Shown here: positions 10,878 to 22,075 of the stretch, piece after piece
Position numbering within the stretch: position 1 is the first letter of the stretch
Layout: each line of letters opens with the position of its first letter
NCBI RefSeq assembly: GCF_032452875.1
Contig: NC_083881.1
Location: 65,045,689 to 65,109,688 of the forward strand
Source: Bos javanicus
Taxonomy: Eukaryota; Chordata; Mammalia; Artiodactyla; Bovidae
Direction of reading: 5' to 3'
DNA length: 64,000 nt
Position numbers and translations under genes: made by a program
The notes under the pieces: model-generated
The model's input: the letters and a program-made list of their open reading frames with translations, nothing else
The model's database searches: none
What the model was told of the DNA's origin: nothing

Positions 10878-10951
10878 CTCAATCCAGGGATCAAACTTGG
10901 GTCTCCTGCACTGCAGACAGATTCTTTACCATCTGAGCCACCAAGGAAGCC
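10878..10951 (-). mobile_element. Bov-tA SINE, tRNA-head fragment
   Basis: Reverse-oriented head only (CCAGGGATCAAACTTGGGTC ... GAGCCACCAAGGAAGCC). Confidence 0.88.
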
Positions 10952-10954
10952 TAA

Positions 10955-11445
10955 CTTTGTAATTTAGACACCTTTTAAATAAACTCATACTGCAAGTCTT
11001 TCACACCAACCATACCAACACTAGGGTTAAGCACACTCAATACATGTTTGTTGAAAAAAAATCTACAGATGAAGAAAGAAATACAGAGACGATGAAAATG
11101 AAAGCTAACACTTCGTGAACAATTCTTATGTACCCGAGAACATATATATACTCTGAGAAAAAATATGTAGGCACTATGAGGGAAACTAAGTCAGTAAAAT
11201 AGGCCTATCTAACCTGTTTTCTCTAAAGTATCTCCTTTACAAGCAATTGTAGAGCAAGTCCCTTTAACATTCAAGCAAGTGTATTTTGAGCTGTAATTTC
11301 TTCTATAGAAATTAAAGAGCCAAATTGCTTGAAACAGATAGAGTAGGGGACAGAAGAATTCTGGTACCTCCATAAACAAATCAAGCTAAGAAATATATAA
11401 CTTTATTAAATAAGAAAAAGGTATTTAGAGAATTATAAAAACTTC
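10955..11445. other. Intronic sequence upstream of the exon, no feature
   Basis: AT-rich sequence with nothing nameable. It forms the 5' start of the 6.9-kb intron as read on the minus strand. Confidence 0.5.
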
Positions 11446-11449
11446 TCAC

Positions 11450-11559
11450 CTGCTGCATATGTTTACTGCTTCGCTTCTGAGGTTGATAAATGAGCCAGGT
11501 GTATAAGATAGGGTCAATATTAACTGCTAGTCCTTGGACATTACAAAGGAGTACGGCAC
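11450..11559 (-). CDS. VPS13B: VPS13B internal exon (probably exon 19)
   Basis: On the minus strand a 110-bp exon is flanked by an AG acceptor (ATTTTAG|GTGCC) and a GT donor (CAGCAG|GTGAGAAG). The only open frame uses the first two bases to finish an upstream codon, then gives 36 codons: AVLLCNVQGLAVNIDPILYT, then WLIYQPQKRSSKHMQQ. This closely matches human VPS13B near residues 940-980, and the 110-bp length agrees with the human exon as I recall it. It ends in phase 0 and joins the exon at 4400-4544 in frame, so the two are consecutive. VPS13B is a very long rod-like bridge lipid-transfer protein of the Golgi. The preceding exon was not found up to position 64000, so the upstream intron exceeds 52 kb if none was missed. 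Confidence 0.94.
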
Positions 11560-11619
11560 CTAAAATACAAGATTTTTAAATTATTCCTCCTAAAAACAAT
11601 AAGCTTGATATCATTTTAC

Positions 11620-12545
11620 ACCTATTGCAGATAGCCATAATAAAAAGAGAAACAACAATAAGTGTTGCAAAGGATGTGGAGGAATTATACCTCCATACAT
11701 AGTTGGTGGGAACAAAAAATAGTGCAGACCATTTGGAAAGCAGATTGGTATTTCCTCAAAAAGCAAAATAAACAGTTACTGTGTGTGTGTGTGTGATAGT
11801 CGCTGAATCCTGTCTCTTTGTGACCCCATGGACTGTAGCTCACCAGGCTCCTCTGTCCATGGAATTCTCCAGGCAAGAATACTGAAGTGGGTCGCCATTC
11901 CCTTCTCCAGGGGATCTTCCCAAATCAGGGATAGAACCTGGGTCTCTTGCATTACAGGCATATTCTTTAAAATCTAATCTACCCACAGAAGCTCATAAAG
12001 TTACAATACGACCCAACAATCATATTCCTCGGTATATCAACAGAACTAATCAAATATCCATGAAAAACCTGTCCACAAATTTTCATAGCCACATTATTCA
12101 CAACAGCCAAAAAATGGGAAAACATGAATGTCTAAGAATCGCTGAATGGATAAACAAAATGTAGTAGAACCACAGAATGGAAAACTATTTAACCACAAAA
12201 TGGAATGAAGTACTGATACATGTTATAACATGAATAAGCCCTGAAAACATGCTAAGTGAAATAAGCCAGTAACAAAAAGTCACATATTACACAACTGCGC
12301 TTACATGAAATGACCGGAACAGGGAAAACCATAAAAGAAAAAGTATATCAATGCATGCCAGGGCTAGGGGAGAAAACAAAGGGAAACAAATGCTAATAGA
12401 AAGGTGGTTCCCTGGAGAGTGATGAAAACATTCTAATCAGAAAATGGTGATTGCTGCACAACTTGCAAATACACCAAAAACCACTAAATTATGTACTTTA
12501 AAATAATGTGCTTTATGGAATGTGAATTATAGCTTATTAACTGTG
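11620..12545 (+). mobile_element. Old L1 (L1M-type) 3' half, interrupted by Bov-tA
   Basis: Degenerate L1 ORF2 end and 3' UTR: GCAAAGGATGTGGAGGAATTA near 11668, CACATTATTCACAACAGCC near 12092, GGTGATTGCTGCACAACTTG near 12446. Stops and indels are frequent. A Bov-tA copy at about 11793-11975 divides it. Confidence 0.8.
11778..11978 (-). mobile_element. (TG)n followed by Bov-tA SINE
   Basis: A short TG run (11779-11794) is followed by a reverse Bov-tA element ending near ATTCTTTAAAATCTAATC, inside the L1 copy. Confidence 0.9.
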
Positions 12546-13310
12546 TATTTGTCATTAAAAATATAATAAACTATTTTATTACAGTTTTTTATTATAAAAT
12601 CATAAACTATTTTCTAGGGAAACAGCAGTGTCTATATTGGCCATGAGAATGGAATATTATCTCCTTCTTTTGTTTATATTATAGAACTAAAGGAAGCATC
12701 ATTATAACCACTTAATAAATCACTGTAAATTACAGCTTTAAATGTTCAGAAGCAAAGAGAGAGAGCTGTCTAGATGAAATGCAGGCTAACAGTCTGACAT
12801 AAAACACAAAGCTGCAGTGTAACAAGTTTCTATCCCATCCTACTAACTAAAACATTTTTGTCCTCTGATAAAAGTAGCTCACATAAACTTAACTAAACTA
12901 GAATGTCCCATTCTTAATATATGTGGGGCAGGTCATGTATATCTGTAAATAACATAGTAAATTTCTTTACATATTTTTTTATAAAAATAGTATTAGCTCC
13001 ATTAGGACGAACAGAATATGAAGGAAAGAATATGTCAGTTTTGCCCTCAACTCTATCTTCAGCATCTAAAAAAAGTACCTGCCTCATGGTAGGAGCGGAA
13101 AAAAGAAATCACAATAAAGGGTAGATAGACAGGTTAGTTGAAAAAAGTCCATGTTGAAAAAGTTATGTTGAAAATGTTTAAAATACTAAAGTATGGAATC
13201 ATGATGAAGAACTATTAGAAAGTATTAGCAAAGAACATATTTTAAAGAAAAATGGAAAGTAGAGAAATGACAGATTTAGCTGTTGAAGTAAAAAACTCAT
13301 TATTGTTGGT
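12546..13310. other. Intronic sequence, no feature recognised
   Basis: AT-rich. A 67-codon open frame at 12921-13124 has no recognisable similarity and is probably chance. Confidence 0.5.
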
Positions 13311-13311
13311 T

Positions 13312-13725
13312 TTGGTGTTTAGTCAAAGTCCTGTCCAACTCTTTGCAAACTCATGAATTGCAGCCCCCAGGCTCCTCAGTCCATGGAAGTCTGGAATACT
13401 GGAATGTGTTGCCATTTTTCTCCAGGGGATTCTTCCCACACGAGGAATGAATCTTCATCTCCTGCATTGGCAGGCGGATTCTTTACCACTGAGCCACCAG
13501 GGAAGCCCCCCAAAACTTCATGGAATTCTCCAGGCCAGAATACTGGAGTGGGTAACTGTTCCCTTCTCCAGGGGATCTTTCCAACCCAGGGATCGAACTC
13601 AGGTCTCCTGTACCGCAGGCAGCCCAAGAATACTGGAGTGGGTAGCCTATCCCTTCTCTAGGGGATCTCTCCAATCCAGGAATTGAACCTAGGTCTCCTA
13701 GCTGATCTACTAGAAAAGCCCCCTA
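13312..13725 (-). mobile_element. Three stacked Bov-tA segments
   Basis: The first is a reverse Bov-tA (about 13312-13510) ending in GGGAAGCC. Two partial copies of the same internal region follow (about 13519-13620 and 13622-13710). Each contains AATACTGGAGTGGGTA, the TCTCCAGGGGATC-type block and the complement of the B-box. The repeated internal segment suggests tandem duplication after insertion or unequal exchange. Confidence 0.85.
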
Positions 13726-13726
13726 A

Positions 13727-14225
13727 AACTCATTGAACAGGTTAAATAACAGATTAGATATGTGAAGAGAAAATTGATAAAATAGAAGAAATACAATAAT
13801 TTATAATGTATCAGAAATAGAAAAACAAAAGAAAACAAAATGATATTAAGAGATAAGTGAGTAAGAAGAACAAGCATATATCTAATTAAATTCCAGAGTA
13901 ACCAAAAAATGAGAAGAGCCAATACTGATAAAAATTAATTACTGAGAATCTTACATAACTGCCAAGATATATGTACATACATAACTGCCTCACACCTAAG
14001 AAGTCCAATGAACCCAGACTGGATAATCAAAAATAAACCTACATTAAACAAACAAAGAAGAAACAAAACACTAAAGAAAAAAGAAGATCAGAAAAGAATC
14101 CTAAATAGAAACATCTCCTGAGGTGTAAAAAAGCAAATAAACTGACTCAACTTCTCAGCACATATTCAATGATATTTATTATATTTTACTTCAAAACAAC
14201 TTCATGTATACCAAGTGTTACAAAT
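13727..14225 (+). mobile_element. Degenerate L1 ORF1 region
   Basis: The A-rich sense strand matches older L1 ORF1: AGGTTAAATAACAGATTAGA, AGAAGAACAAGCATATATCTA, AGAAGTCCAATGAACCCAG. It has many stops. The first 200 bp are repeated, with divergence, inside the RPL17 pseudogene at 14690-14895. Confidence 0.65.
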
Positions 14226-14322
14226 AAAAGATGATAAAGAAGAAAAAGAATAAATTGATTTTTAGATGTAAAAGTCAACTTTTTTATTTTTTGCTTTTAT
14301 TTGCATTTATTTTTTGCAGCAT

Positions 14323-15086
14323 TTATTTCTGGGCCATAAGTTTTCATTTCTTCAGTTTTTTCTGGGATATCTTTGTCTTCTATGAAACCTTCTCTTCTGG
14401 TTTAGAAACAATTTGATCTTTCTCAGTAAGGATCACCTCAGTGTGGAAGGGATAGCTCATGTATGGGTTGATCTGACCATGAGCTCTGTAAGTCCTGCGC
14501 CTGTATCTTTGAGGCTCTGTTCACCTGGATGTGCTCAATGACCAGAGAATCTACATCTAAGCCTTTACGATCAGCATTACTCTCTGAATTTTTAAGCAAA
14601 GGCAGTAAAAATGTAGTACTCTTTTTGGGTCACCAACCCTGTGTCCAGACCCACTGTTTGGCCTGTGCACACCTACCAACTCTAAGGAAAACTCATTGGA
14701 CAAGTCAAGTAGCAGATAAGCTATAGGTGAAGACAAAATTAATAAAATAGAAGAAATACAGTAAGATAATTTAGAATGTATCTGAAATAGAAAAATAAAC
14801 CAATCAAAATGGTGTTAAGAGATAAGAGAATAGAGTAAGAAGAACACTCATATACCTAATTAAATCCAGAGAGAGGAACCAAGGAATGAGAACAGGCACC
14901 AGAAGGAATGGCACACATGGCTGCTTTAAAGCAATATCCTTCAGATGCTTGGTGGCTTCTCAGATATGCATACGTTTAATGGCCTGGGCAGTTTCACGAG
15001 TGTTCTTAAAGTGAACATGAAGATGTGAACCTCTTGATTTGCAAGATTTAGGGTAGTTTTCTGGGTTAAGCAGAATAGCATATCAT
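14323..15086 (-). pseudogene. RPL17: RPL17 processed pseudogene, split by an insertion
   Basis: RPL17 encodes a 60S ribosomal subunit protein. On the minus strand an intronless copy starts at an ATG (complement of 15084-15086) and runs to a stop at 14323-14325. Recognisable blocks are KSCKSRGSHLHVHFKNTRET, AQAIKRMHI, KHLKDIALKQPCVP, then after an insertion GVGRCAQAKQW, and SESNADRKGLDVDSLVIEHI up to KLMAQK at the C-terminus. There are several in-frame stops (for example after MHI) and frameshifts. The 14690-14895 insertion replaces about five codons. It is dead as a ribosomal gene and lies in an intron, on the same strand as VPS13B. Confidence 0.92.
14690..14895 (+). repeat. L1-like insert within the RPL17 copy
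   Basis: About 200 bp breaks the RPL17 reading frame. It is similar along its length to 13727-13930: both begin AAAACTCATTG, share AAAATAGAAGAAATACA, and share GTAAGAAGAACA. It is either a second fragment of the same L1 region or a local duplication that moved into the pseudogene. Confidence 0.75.
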
Positions 15087-15154
15087 TTGTAGAGGTCACC
15101 TCGAGCCACTAACCAGAAAAGAACTCAGGACAGTTTTGCTCTAATAGCATACTT

Positions 15155-15400
15155 TCACCACCTAATGTGAAGAGCAGACTAATTGCAAAAGACCCTGATG
15201 CTGGGAAAGACTGAGGGCAGGAGGAGAAGGGGACAACAGAGGATTAGGTGGCTGGATGGCGTCATCAACTCAATGGATGTGAGTTAGAGCAAACTCCAGG
15301 AGATAGTGAAGGACAGGGAAGTCTAGTGTGCCACACACAGTCCATGGGGGTCGCAAAGAATCAGACATGACTGAGCAACCCAACAACAACAAAATACTAT
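15155..15400 (+). mobile_element. BovB 3' end
   Basis: Sense BovB terminal sequence (CCACCTAATGTGAAGAGCAG ... GACATGACTGAGCAACC) followed by an ACAACAACAA tail. It is 5' truncated and diverged. Confidence 0.85.
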
Positions 15401-16469
15401 ACATCTCAAGTACAAGCCATGTACAAACTTTTTCAAAATTATGATAAAAATACAGAGAAAAATCTATATAAACAAAGCAGTTATAAATTTAAAAGTATAC
15501 AAACTTGAGAAAAAACTAAATTACGGAATTATAGAATTATCCTTATTAGGCAAGTTATTTTAATAGTCTTTTCATATGCCCTAAAAACTGAACAGGTTGA
15601 GTAAATGTTTAAAAATTTTCCCAGTAAGTTATTAGCACATCTTTAAAAAGGGAATGATAGAGAAAGGGAAAGGAAAACAAATGAAAATAGATACATTTTT
15701 TCACATGGACAATTAATTTTGAAAGTCTTACTATATTATAATGAAAAAATTAAATACTTCACCCACAAATATTCATGTTACACAACTGCATTATACCAAA
15801 AATGACTAAATGACAAAGAGCCAGGCTTCAACTTCATGAGTGCTAAACACGTAATAAAAGAGAACAACTTATTAATTTAACAATTTAGTTGAAACTATAA
15901 ATTAGAGATAACATTCTTTTACATTTAAAGGGATATTTTTATATTATATTCAATTTATGAGACAAGACCTTTAAAAATAAAACACAAGTTTTACATATAA
16001 GTGTGCAGACAATTAGTCTGATACTGAGTTGACTCAGAACAGATGCCCCATACATCACTAAAACTTGGCAATATATTATTCTGTTTAATTTTAGCCTGGG
16101 AGACAACTAATGAGAAAAGTGTGCTTTACTCCTCTGTTCACGACCCAAATGGCTCACTTATACACATTCCATTCAGGCTTCACCAATTAGTTAAACCAAG
16201 GCACCACTGTCATTTTCAGTTACATCCTAAGCTAAAAATGAGAACTGAAATAAGGGTTAGAGACCAAAGTTGCAGAGCATGAAATTAAACATACATGCTT
16301 ATCAGTAACAGAAACCTTGCCAACCAATGAGACTGTCTTGCAAAATATCAAGTTATTAATAGGAAAAAGTACTTTACATTTATCATGAACCAATGAATGA
16401 CACAAAAACACAGACATATTAATCTTCATCTAAGTTTAAGTAGCTAAAACTTACTATTTTTTTCCCATG
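15401..16469. other. Intronic sequence, no feature recognised
   Basis: AT-rich. The short ORFs at 16043-16282 and 16232-16429 overlap on opposite strands and resemble nothing known. Confidence 0.5.
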
Positions 16470-16605
16470 AAACTCATCACTGACTCAATGGACATGAATT
16501 TGAGGAAACTCTGGGAGAGAGTGAAGGACAGGGGAGTCTGGCATGCTGCAGTTCATGGGGTTGCAAACTCAGACAGGACTTAGAAACTGAACAACTACAA
16601 TAATA
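16470..16605 (+). mobile_element. BovB 3' terminal fragment
   Basis: The last 130 bp of BovB (GACTCAATGGACATGAATTTG ... AACTGAACAACTACAATAATAA). Confidence 0.8.
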
Positions 16606-17479
16606 AAGAACACTTCAGATTAATATGGCTCTTAAGAAATTGTTACCCTGATTTGTAACAGTAATTTCAAAACTTTTGACTACATAATTAAGTAAACAAT
16701 AAGGGAAGAATAACTACTTCAAAAACAAGGGTAGGGAATAAAGGCAAGAGAGAATCAGACACTAAAAAACAACAAGGCAGGGATGAGCTGCCAACTACTG
16801 GCAACCTTATCCAAGATAGCAGTCAAATTTAGTGTAAATGAATCGTAAGATTTTTAGATGTGTGTATGATACCTCATGTTACTTAATAAATATTTCCCTT
16901 TCTCATAGGATACAAAAATCACAAGAGAATTCTATCTCATTGTAACAATAAGAGGAAGCCAGGTAACCTATCAAAGCTTTTCAACATTCACTAGACAGAT
17001 TTTTATGAACAGAAATCATAAAAGTGAAAGGTGCCCCTCATAGGGCAAAAGGAATGAATATGGCTTTTATACCTGAGAAAGCAATAAGAGGAGGAGAAGA
17101 AAAGAAGGAAACAACTGAACTTTTAACAAATATATAAAGAGCTAGTTTGAGACAGACTGACACTTTAGGATCTATGAAAACAGTAGAAACAAGAGTAATC
17201 TACCCAAATGCCACCCTTTTTCAATAAGCCTTCATCAAATGCTAATAAGAAAAACGGGGGATGGAACTTGAGAGACAAGAAAGATCCCACAAAGTTTCAG
17301 GTGCATGGAGCCTGAGGAAGTCAGGGCAAAGAAAGAAAACTCAGAGAAATCTTCCAGCCACTCTAAATATTTCAGGGAGAACCAAGCAAGGCAATCTGTG
17401 CTAGAAGAAATGAAGATACCTCCCAACAGGGATTTCTCAGGATTGCATCTGGTAACATGAATGCTGCCTTTATAGAGAA
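16606..17479. other. Intronic sequence, no feature recognised
   Basis: No exon or nameable repeat. The right part from about 17235 may be an L1 5' region, but I could not confirm it. Confidence 0.45.
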
Positions 17480-17744
17480 TATTTGGAAGAGGAGAGGACC
17501 CTCTGGCCAATCTTTGAGAGCAGGCGCCAGTCCCTACCCACCACGAAGTCAACACAAGCCCCAGGACAAACCTCACCCACCAGGGAGCAGACAGCAGAAG
17601 CACAATGAACTATGACCTTGCAGTCTGTGGAAAAGGGACAACGAACACACTAAACTAGACAAAATGAGGCAACAGAGAAATATGTCTCTGTAGAAGGAGC
17701 TAGGTAAAAACACACAAGACGAAATAGAGGAAGCAGGCAATCTA

Positions 17745-17969
17745 TGCAGGTTTCCTAGGTGGTACTAGTGGTAAAGAACCCACCTGCCAATGCAGGAGAC
17801 ATAAAAGACATGGGTTTGATCCCTGGGTTGGAAAGATTCACTGCAGAAGGGAAGGGCAACCCACTCCAGTATTATTGCTTGGAAAAGTCCAAGGACAGAG
17901 AAACCTGGCAGCCTATACTCCATGGGGAAAGAGTTGGACACGACTGAAGCGACTTAGCACACATGTACA
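17745..17969 (+). mobile_element. Bov-tA SINE in L1, with 11-bp target-site duplication
   Basis: Exact duplicates CAGGCAATCTA at 17734-17744 and 17970-17980 bracket a full-length sense Bov-tA. Confidence 0.95.
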
Positions 17970-18867
17970 CAGGCAATCTACCTGAAAAAAAATTCAGAGT
18001 AATGACAGTAAAGATGATCCAAGATTTTGGAAATAGAATGTATGCATGATCAAGAAGATGTAAGAAATGTTTAATAACGACAAAAAAGAACTAAAAAACA
18101 AATGAACAGTGATGACTAACACAATCACAAATGAAAAGTACAAAAAGGGAATCAATAGCAGAATAACTGAGGCAGAAGAACAGATAAATGGCATGGAAGA
18201 CAGAATGGCACAAATAACTTCTATGGAGTAGAATAAAGAAAAAAGGAATGAAAAGAAATAAGGACACTCTCAGGGATTTCTGGGAGAAATTAAATCTACC
18301 AATATTCAAATTACAGGGGAACCAGAAGAAGAAGGTGAACAAGAGAAAAGGTCTGAGAAAATATTTGAAGAGATTATAATCACAACCTTGCCTAAAATGG
18401 GAAAAGAAATAGTTATCTAAGTCCAAGAAACACAGAGAGTCCCATATAAGATAAACCCAAGGAGAAAGACACCAAAACATATATTAATCAAACTAAAAAA
18501 AAATTAAACACAAAGAAAAAATATTAAAAGCAGCAATGGAAAAGCAACAAAAAACATACAAGGAAATCTCTGTAAGGTTATCAGCTGATTTTTCAAAAGA
18601 AACTCTGTAGGCCAGAACAGAGTGGCAGGATTTTTTTTTAAGTGATAAATGGGAAGAACCTACAACCATTCTTACTCTACCCAGTGAGGATCTCATTCAG
18701 ATTCAATGGAGAAATCAAAAGCTTTACAGACAAGCAAAAGCTGAGGGACTTCATCACCACCAAACCAACTTTACAACAAATGTTAAAGCAATTTCTCTAA
18801 GTGGGAAACACATGAGAAGAAAAAGACCTACAAAAACAAACCCAAACGAACTAAGAAAACAGGAACA

Positions 18868-19426
18868 TCAGTTCAGTTCAGTCACTCAGTCATGTCCAAC
18901 TCTTTGCGACCCCATGAATCCCAGCACGCCAGGCCTCCCTGTCCATCACCAACTCCCGGAGTTCACTCAGACTCATGTCCATCGAGTCAGTGATGCCATC
19001 CAGCCATCTCATCCTCTGTCGTCCCCTTCTCCTCTTGCCCCCAATCCCTCCCAGCATCAGAGTCTTTTCCAATGAGTCAACTCTTCGCATGAGGTGGCCA
19101 AAGTATTGGAGTTTCAGCTTTAGCATCATTCTTTCCAAAGAAATCCCAGGGCTGATCTCCTTCAGAATGGACTGGTTGGATCTCCTTGCAGTCCAAGGGA
19201 CTCTCAAGAGTCTTCTCCAACACCACAGTTCAAAAGCATCAATTCTTCGGCGTTCAGCCTTATTCACAGTCCAACTCTCACATCCATACATGACCACAGG
19301 AAAAACCATAGCCTTGACTAGACGGACCTTTGTTGACAAAGTAATGTCTCTGCTTTTGAATATGCTACCTAGGTTGGTCATAACTTTTCTTCAAAGGAGT
19401 AAGCGTCTTTTAATTTCATGGCTGCA
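18868..19426 (-). mobile_element. BovB LINE 3' part in L1
   Basis: Reverse BovB of the SLERM type. The open frame at 18890-19381 is the C-terminal third of the RT protein (TNLGSIFKSRDITLSTKVRL ... HGVAKSWT). It splits the L1 between the end of ORF1 and the start of ORF2. Confidence 0.93.
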
Positions 19427-19776
19427 TACATACCAATAATAACCTTAAATGTAAATGGATTAAATGCACCAACCAAAAGACACTGGTTGACTAAATGGAT
19501 ACAAAAACAAGACCTGTATATATGCTGTCTACAAGAGATCTACTTTAGACCTCAGAACACAGGCAGGATGAAAATGCGAGGATGGAAAAAGATACTCCAT
19601 GCCAATGGAAATTCATAGAAAACTGGAGTAGCAATACTCATATCAGACAAAATAGACTTTAAAGGCTATGATAAGAGACAAGGAAGAACACCACATAATG
19701 ATCAAGGGATCAACCCAGTAAGAAGATAACAACTGTAAATATTTATGTACCTAACATAAGAGCACCTCAATACATA

Positions 19777-20048
19777 CTGCTACTGCTAAGTCACTTCAGT
19801 CACGTCCAACTCTGTGCAACCCCATAGACGGCAGCCCACCAGGCTCCGCCGTCCCTGGGATTCTCCAGGCAAGAACACTGGAGTGGGTTGCCATTTCCTT
19901 CTCCAGTGCATGAAAGTGAAAAGTGAAAGTGAAGTCGCTCAGTCATGTCCAACTCTTTGTGACCCCATGGACTGCAGCCTACCAGGCTCCTGCACCCATG
20001 GGATTTTCCAGGCAAGAGTACTGGAGTGGGGTGCCATTGCCTTCCCCT
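19777..20048 (-). mobile_element. Bov-A2 SINE in L1, with 12-bp target-site duplication
   Basis: Exact duplicates CCTCAATACATA at 19765-19776 and 20049-20060. Two monomers are joined by the AAGTGAAAAGTGAAAGTGAA linker. It is reverse-oriented, inside L1 ORF2. Confidence 0.96.
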
Positions 20049-20647
20049 CCTCAATACATAAGGCACATGCTAAAAGCCACAAAGGAGAAATCAACAGTAA
20101 CACAATAAAAGTGCGGGACTACCTCCCTACTAACACCAATGGACAGATCATCCAGACAGAAAATTTATAAGGAAACCCAACCCTTAAATAACACATTTGA
20201 CCAGAGAGATTTAATTGACATTTACAGGACATTCTATCTGAAAGCAACAGAACACACTTCCTCTAAAGTACACAAGGAACATTTTTCAGGAGAGATCACA
20301 TACTGGGTCAAAAATCAAGCCTAGGTAAATTTAATAAAACTGAAATTGTATCAAACATCTTTTCTGATCACAAAGCTATGAGATTAAAAATCAGTTACAA
20401 GAAAAAAAGTGTAAAAAACAAAAAGACATGGAGGCTGAATATGCTACTAAATAACCAACGGATCACTGAAGAAATCAAAGAAATTAACAACAACAAAAAA
20501 ACGAGAAACAAATGACAATGAAAGCACAATGACCCAAAACCTATGGGATAACCCAAAAGTAGTTATAAGAGGGAAGTTTATAGCAATAAAATTCTACCTC
20601 AAGAAACAAGAAAAATCACAAATAAACAAACTATCCTTACATCTGTT

Positions 20648-20862
20648 TTAAGCAGTAATGTCCAACTCTATGCAATCCTATGGGATACAGCCTGCCAGGC
20701 TCCTCTATCCATGGGATTCTCCAGGCAAGAACACTGGAGTGGGTTGCCATGCCCTTCTCTAGGGGATCGTCCCGACCCAGGAATCGAACCCACATCTCTT
20801 ACATCTCCTGCATTGGCAGGAGGATTCTTTACCACTAGTGCCACATAGGAAGCCTGGGAACG
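20648..20862 (-). mobile_element. Bov-tA SINE
   Basis: A complete reverse element (TAATGTCCAACTCTATGCAATC ... CACATAGGAAGCC) located where the L1 ORF2 text stops. Confidence 0.93.
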
Positions 20863-21372
20863 TAGATACAATGAAGAATTACTCAAACATATTTGGCAAA
20901 GCTAATACAACATTGTAAAGTTTAAAAATAAAATTAAATTTAAAAAAAAGAATTAAATAATGATATTTGCAGAGATGTGGATGCTCCTAGAGACTGTTTA
21001 ACAGAGTGAAGTCAGAAACACAAAAACAAATATTGAATAGAATCATGTAAATGTGGAATCCAGAAAAATGATAGAAATGAATTTATTTGCAAAGCAGAAT
21101 AAGACACAAATGTAGAAAGAAACCTGTACAGATAACCAAGGGGGTAAGAGGAGTGAGATGAATGGGAAATGAAGATCAACATATGTACTCTATATCTATA
21201 AAGCAGACAATTAATGAGACCTAATATATAAAGAACTCAATTAAAAACTCTGTAATGACTTTTATGGAAAAACATTCTAAGAAAGGGTAGATATATGTAT
21301 AACGGATTCACTTGCTCTACATCTGAAACTAACACAACATTGTAAAGCAACTATACTCCAATAAAAATTAAG
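20863..21372 (+). mobile_element. L1 3' ends, two pieces
   Basis: A short 3' tip (ATATTTGGCAAAGCTAATAC at 20889, then an A-rich tail) is followed by a more diverged 3' end finishing CTATACTCCAATAAAAATTA near 21350. Confidence 0.75.
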
Positions 21373-22075
21373 GGCATACACACTGAGGAAACCAGAAGGG
21401 AAAGAGACACGTGTACCCCAATGTTCATCACAGCACTGTTTATAATAGCCAGGACATGGAAGCAATCTAGATGCCCATCAGCAGATGAATGGATAAGAAA
21501 GCTGTGGTACATATACACAATGGAGTATTACTCAGCCATTAAAAAGAATACATTTGAATCAGTTCTAATGAGATGGATGAAACTGTAACCTATTATACAG
21601 AGTGAAGTAAGCCAGAAAGAAAAACACCAATACAGTATACTAACGCATATATATGGAATTTAGAAAGATGGTAACAATAACCCTGTGTACGAGACAGCAA
21701 AAGAGACACTGATGTATATATCAGTCTTATGGACTCTGTGGGAGAGGGAGAGGGTGGGGAGATTTGGGAGAATGGCATTGAAACATGTATAATATCATGT
21801 ATGAAACGAGTCGCCAGTCCAGGTTCGATGCACGATACTGGATGCTTGGGGCTGGTGCACTGGGACGACCCAGAGGGATGGTATGGGGAGGGAGGAGGGA
21901 GGAGGGTTCAGGATGGGGAACACAGGTATACCTGTGGTGGATTCATTTCGATATTTGGCAAAACTAATACAATATTGTAAAGTTTAAAAATAAAATAAAA
22001 TTAAAAAAATAAAATTAAATTAAATTAAATTTTTAAAAATAAAAAATTTAAAAAAATAAAATAAAAATGATAATG
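21373..22075 (+). mobile_element. Ruminant L1 3' end with A/T-rich tail
   Basis: The 3' end of a younger L1: TATAATAGCCAGGACATGGAAG, GATTTGGGAGAATGGCATTG, then ATATTTGGCAAAACTAATAC and a long AAAATAAAATTAAATTAAA tail from 21985. The ORFs at 21729-21980 lie in the 3' UTR and are not genes. Confidence 0.88.

Larger units (their letters stand above)
4545..11449 (-). other. VPS13B: VPS13B intron between the two exons found here
   Basis: This 6905-bp span is bounded by a GT donor (complement of 11448-11449) and an AG acceptor (complement of 4545-4546) and joins two phase-0 exon ends. It is filled with L1, BovB and Bov-tA insertions listed separately. Intron status is inferred from the flanking exons. 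Confidence 0.85.
17480..20640 (+). mobile_element. Ruminant L1: 5' region, ORF1 and start of ORF2, with nested insertions
   Basis: Sense-strand L1. The 5' region is at about 17480-17700 and degenerate ORF1 text at 17980-18840, including CAGCTGATTTTTCAAAAGAAAC near 18580 and GACAAGCAAAAGCTGAG near 18730. The ORF2 start at 19430-19780 has AATGGATTAAATGCACCAAC and CTGTCTACAAGAGATCTACTT; more ORF2 lies at 20060-20640. Stops and indels make both ORFs non-functional. It is interrupted by Bov-tA (17745-17969), BovB (18868-19426) and Bov-A2 (19777-20048). Confidence 0.85.

Noticed and set aside
12921..13124. Possible VPS13B exon upstream of 11559
   Set aside because: It is on the wrong strand, without flanking splice sites in the right phase or similarity to the expected upstream protein text.
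17235..17603. A 122-codon minus-strand frame with a hydrophobic start
   Set aside because: It is antisense to probable L1 5' sequence and lacks splice context or similarity.
18091..18480. A 129-codon minus-strand frame rich in F and L
   Set aside because: It is antisense to the A-rich L1 ORF1 region; poly-F/L composition is the usual artefact of reading such DNA backwards.
21729..21980. Overlapping 83- and 60-codon plus-strand frames
   Set aside because: They fall in the L1 3' UTR, which has no coding role.
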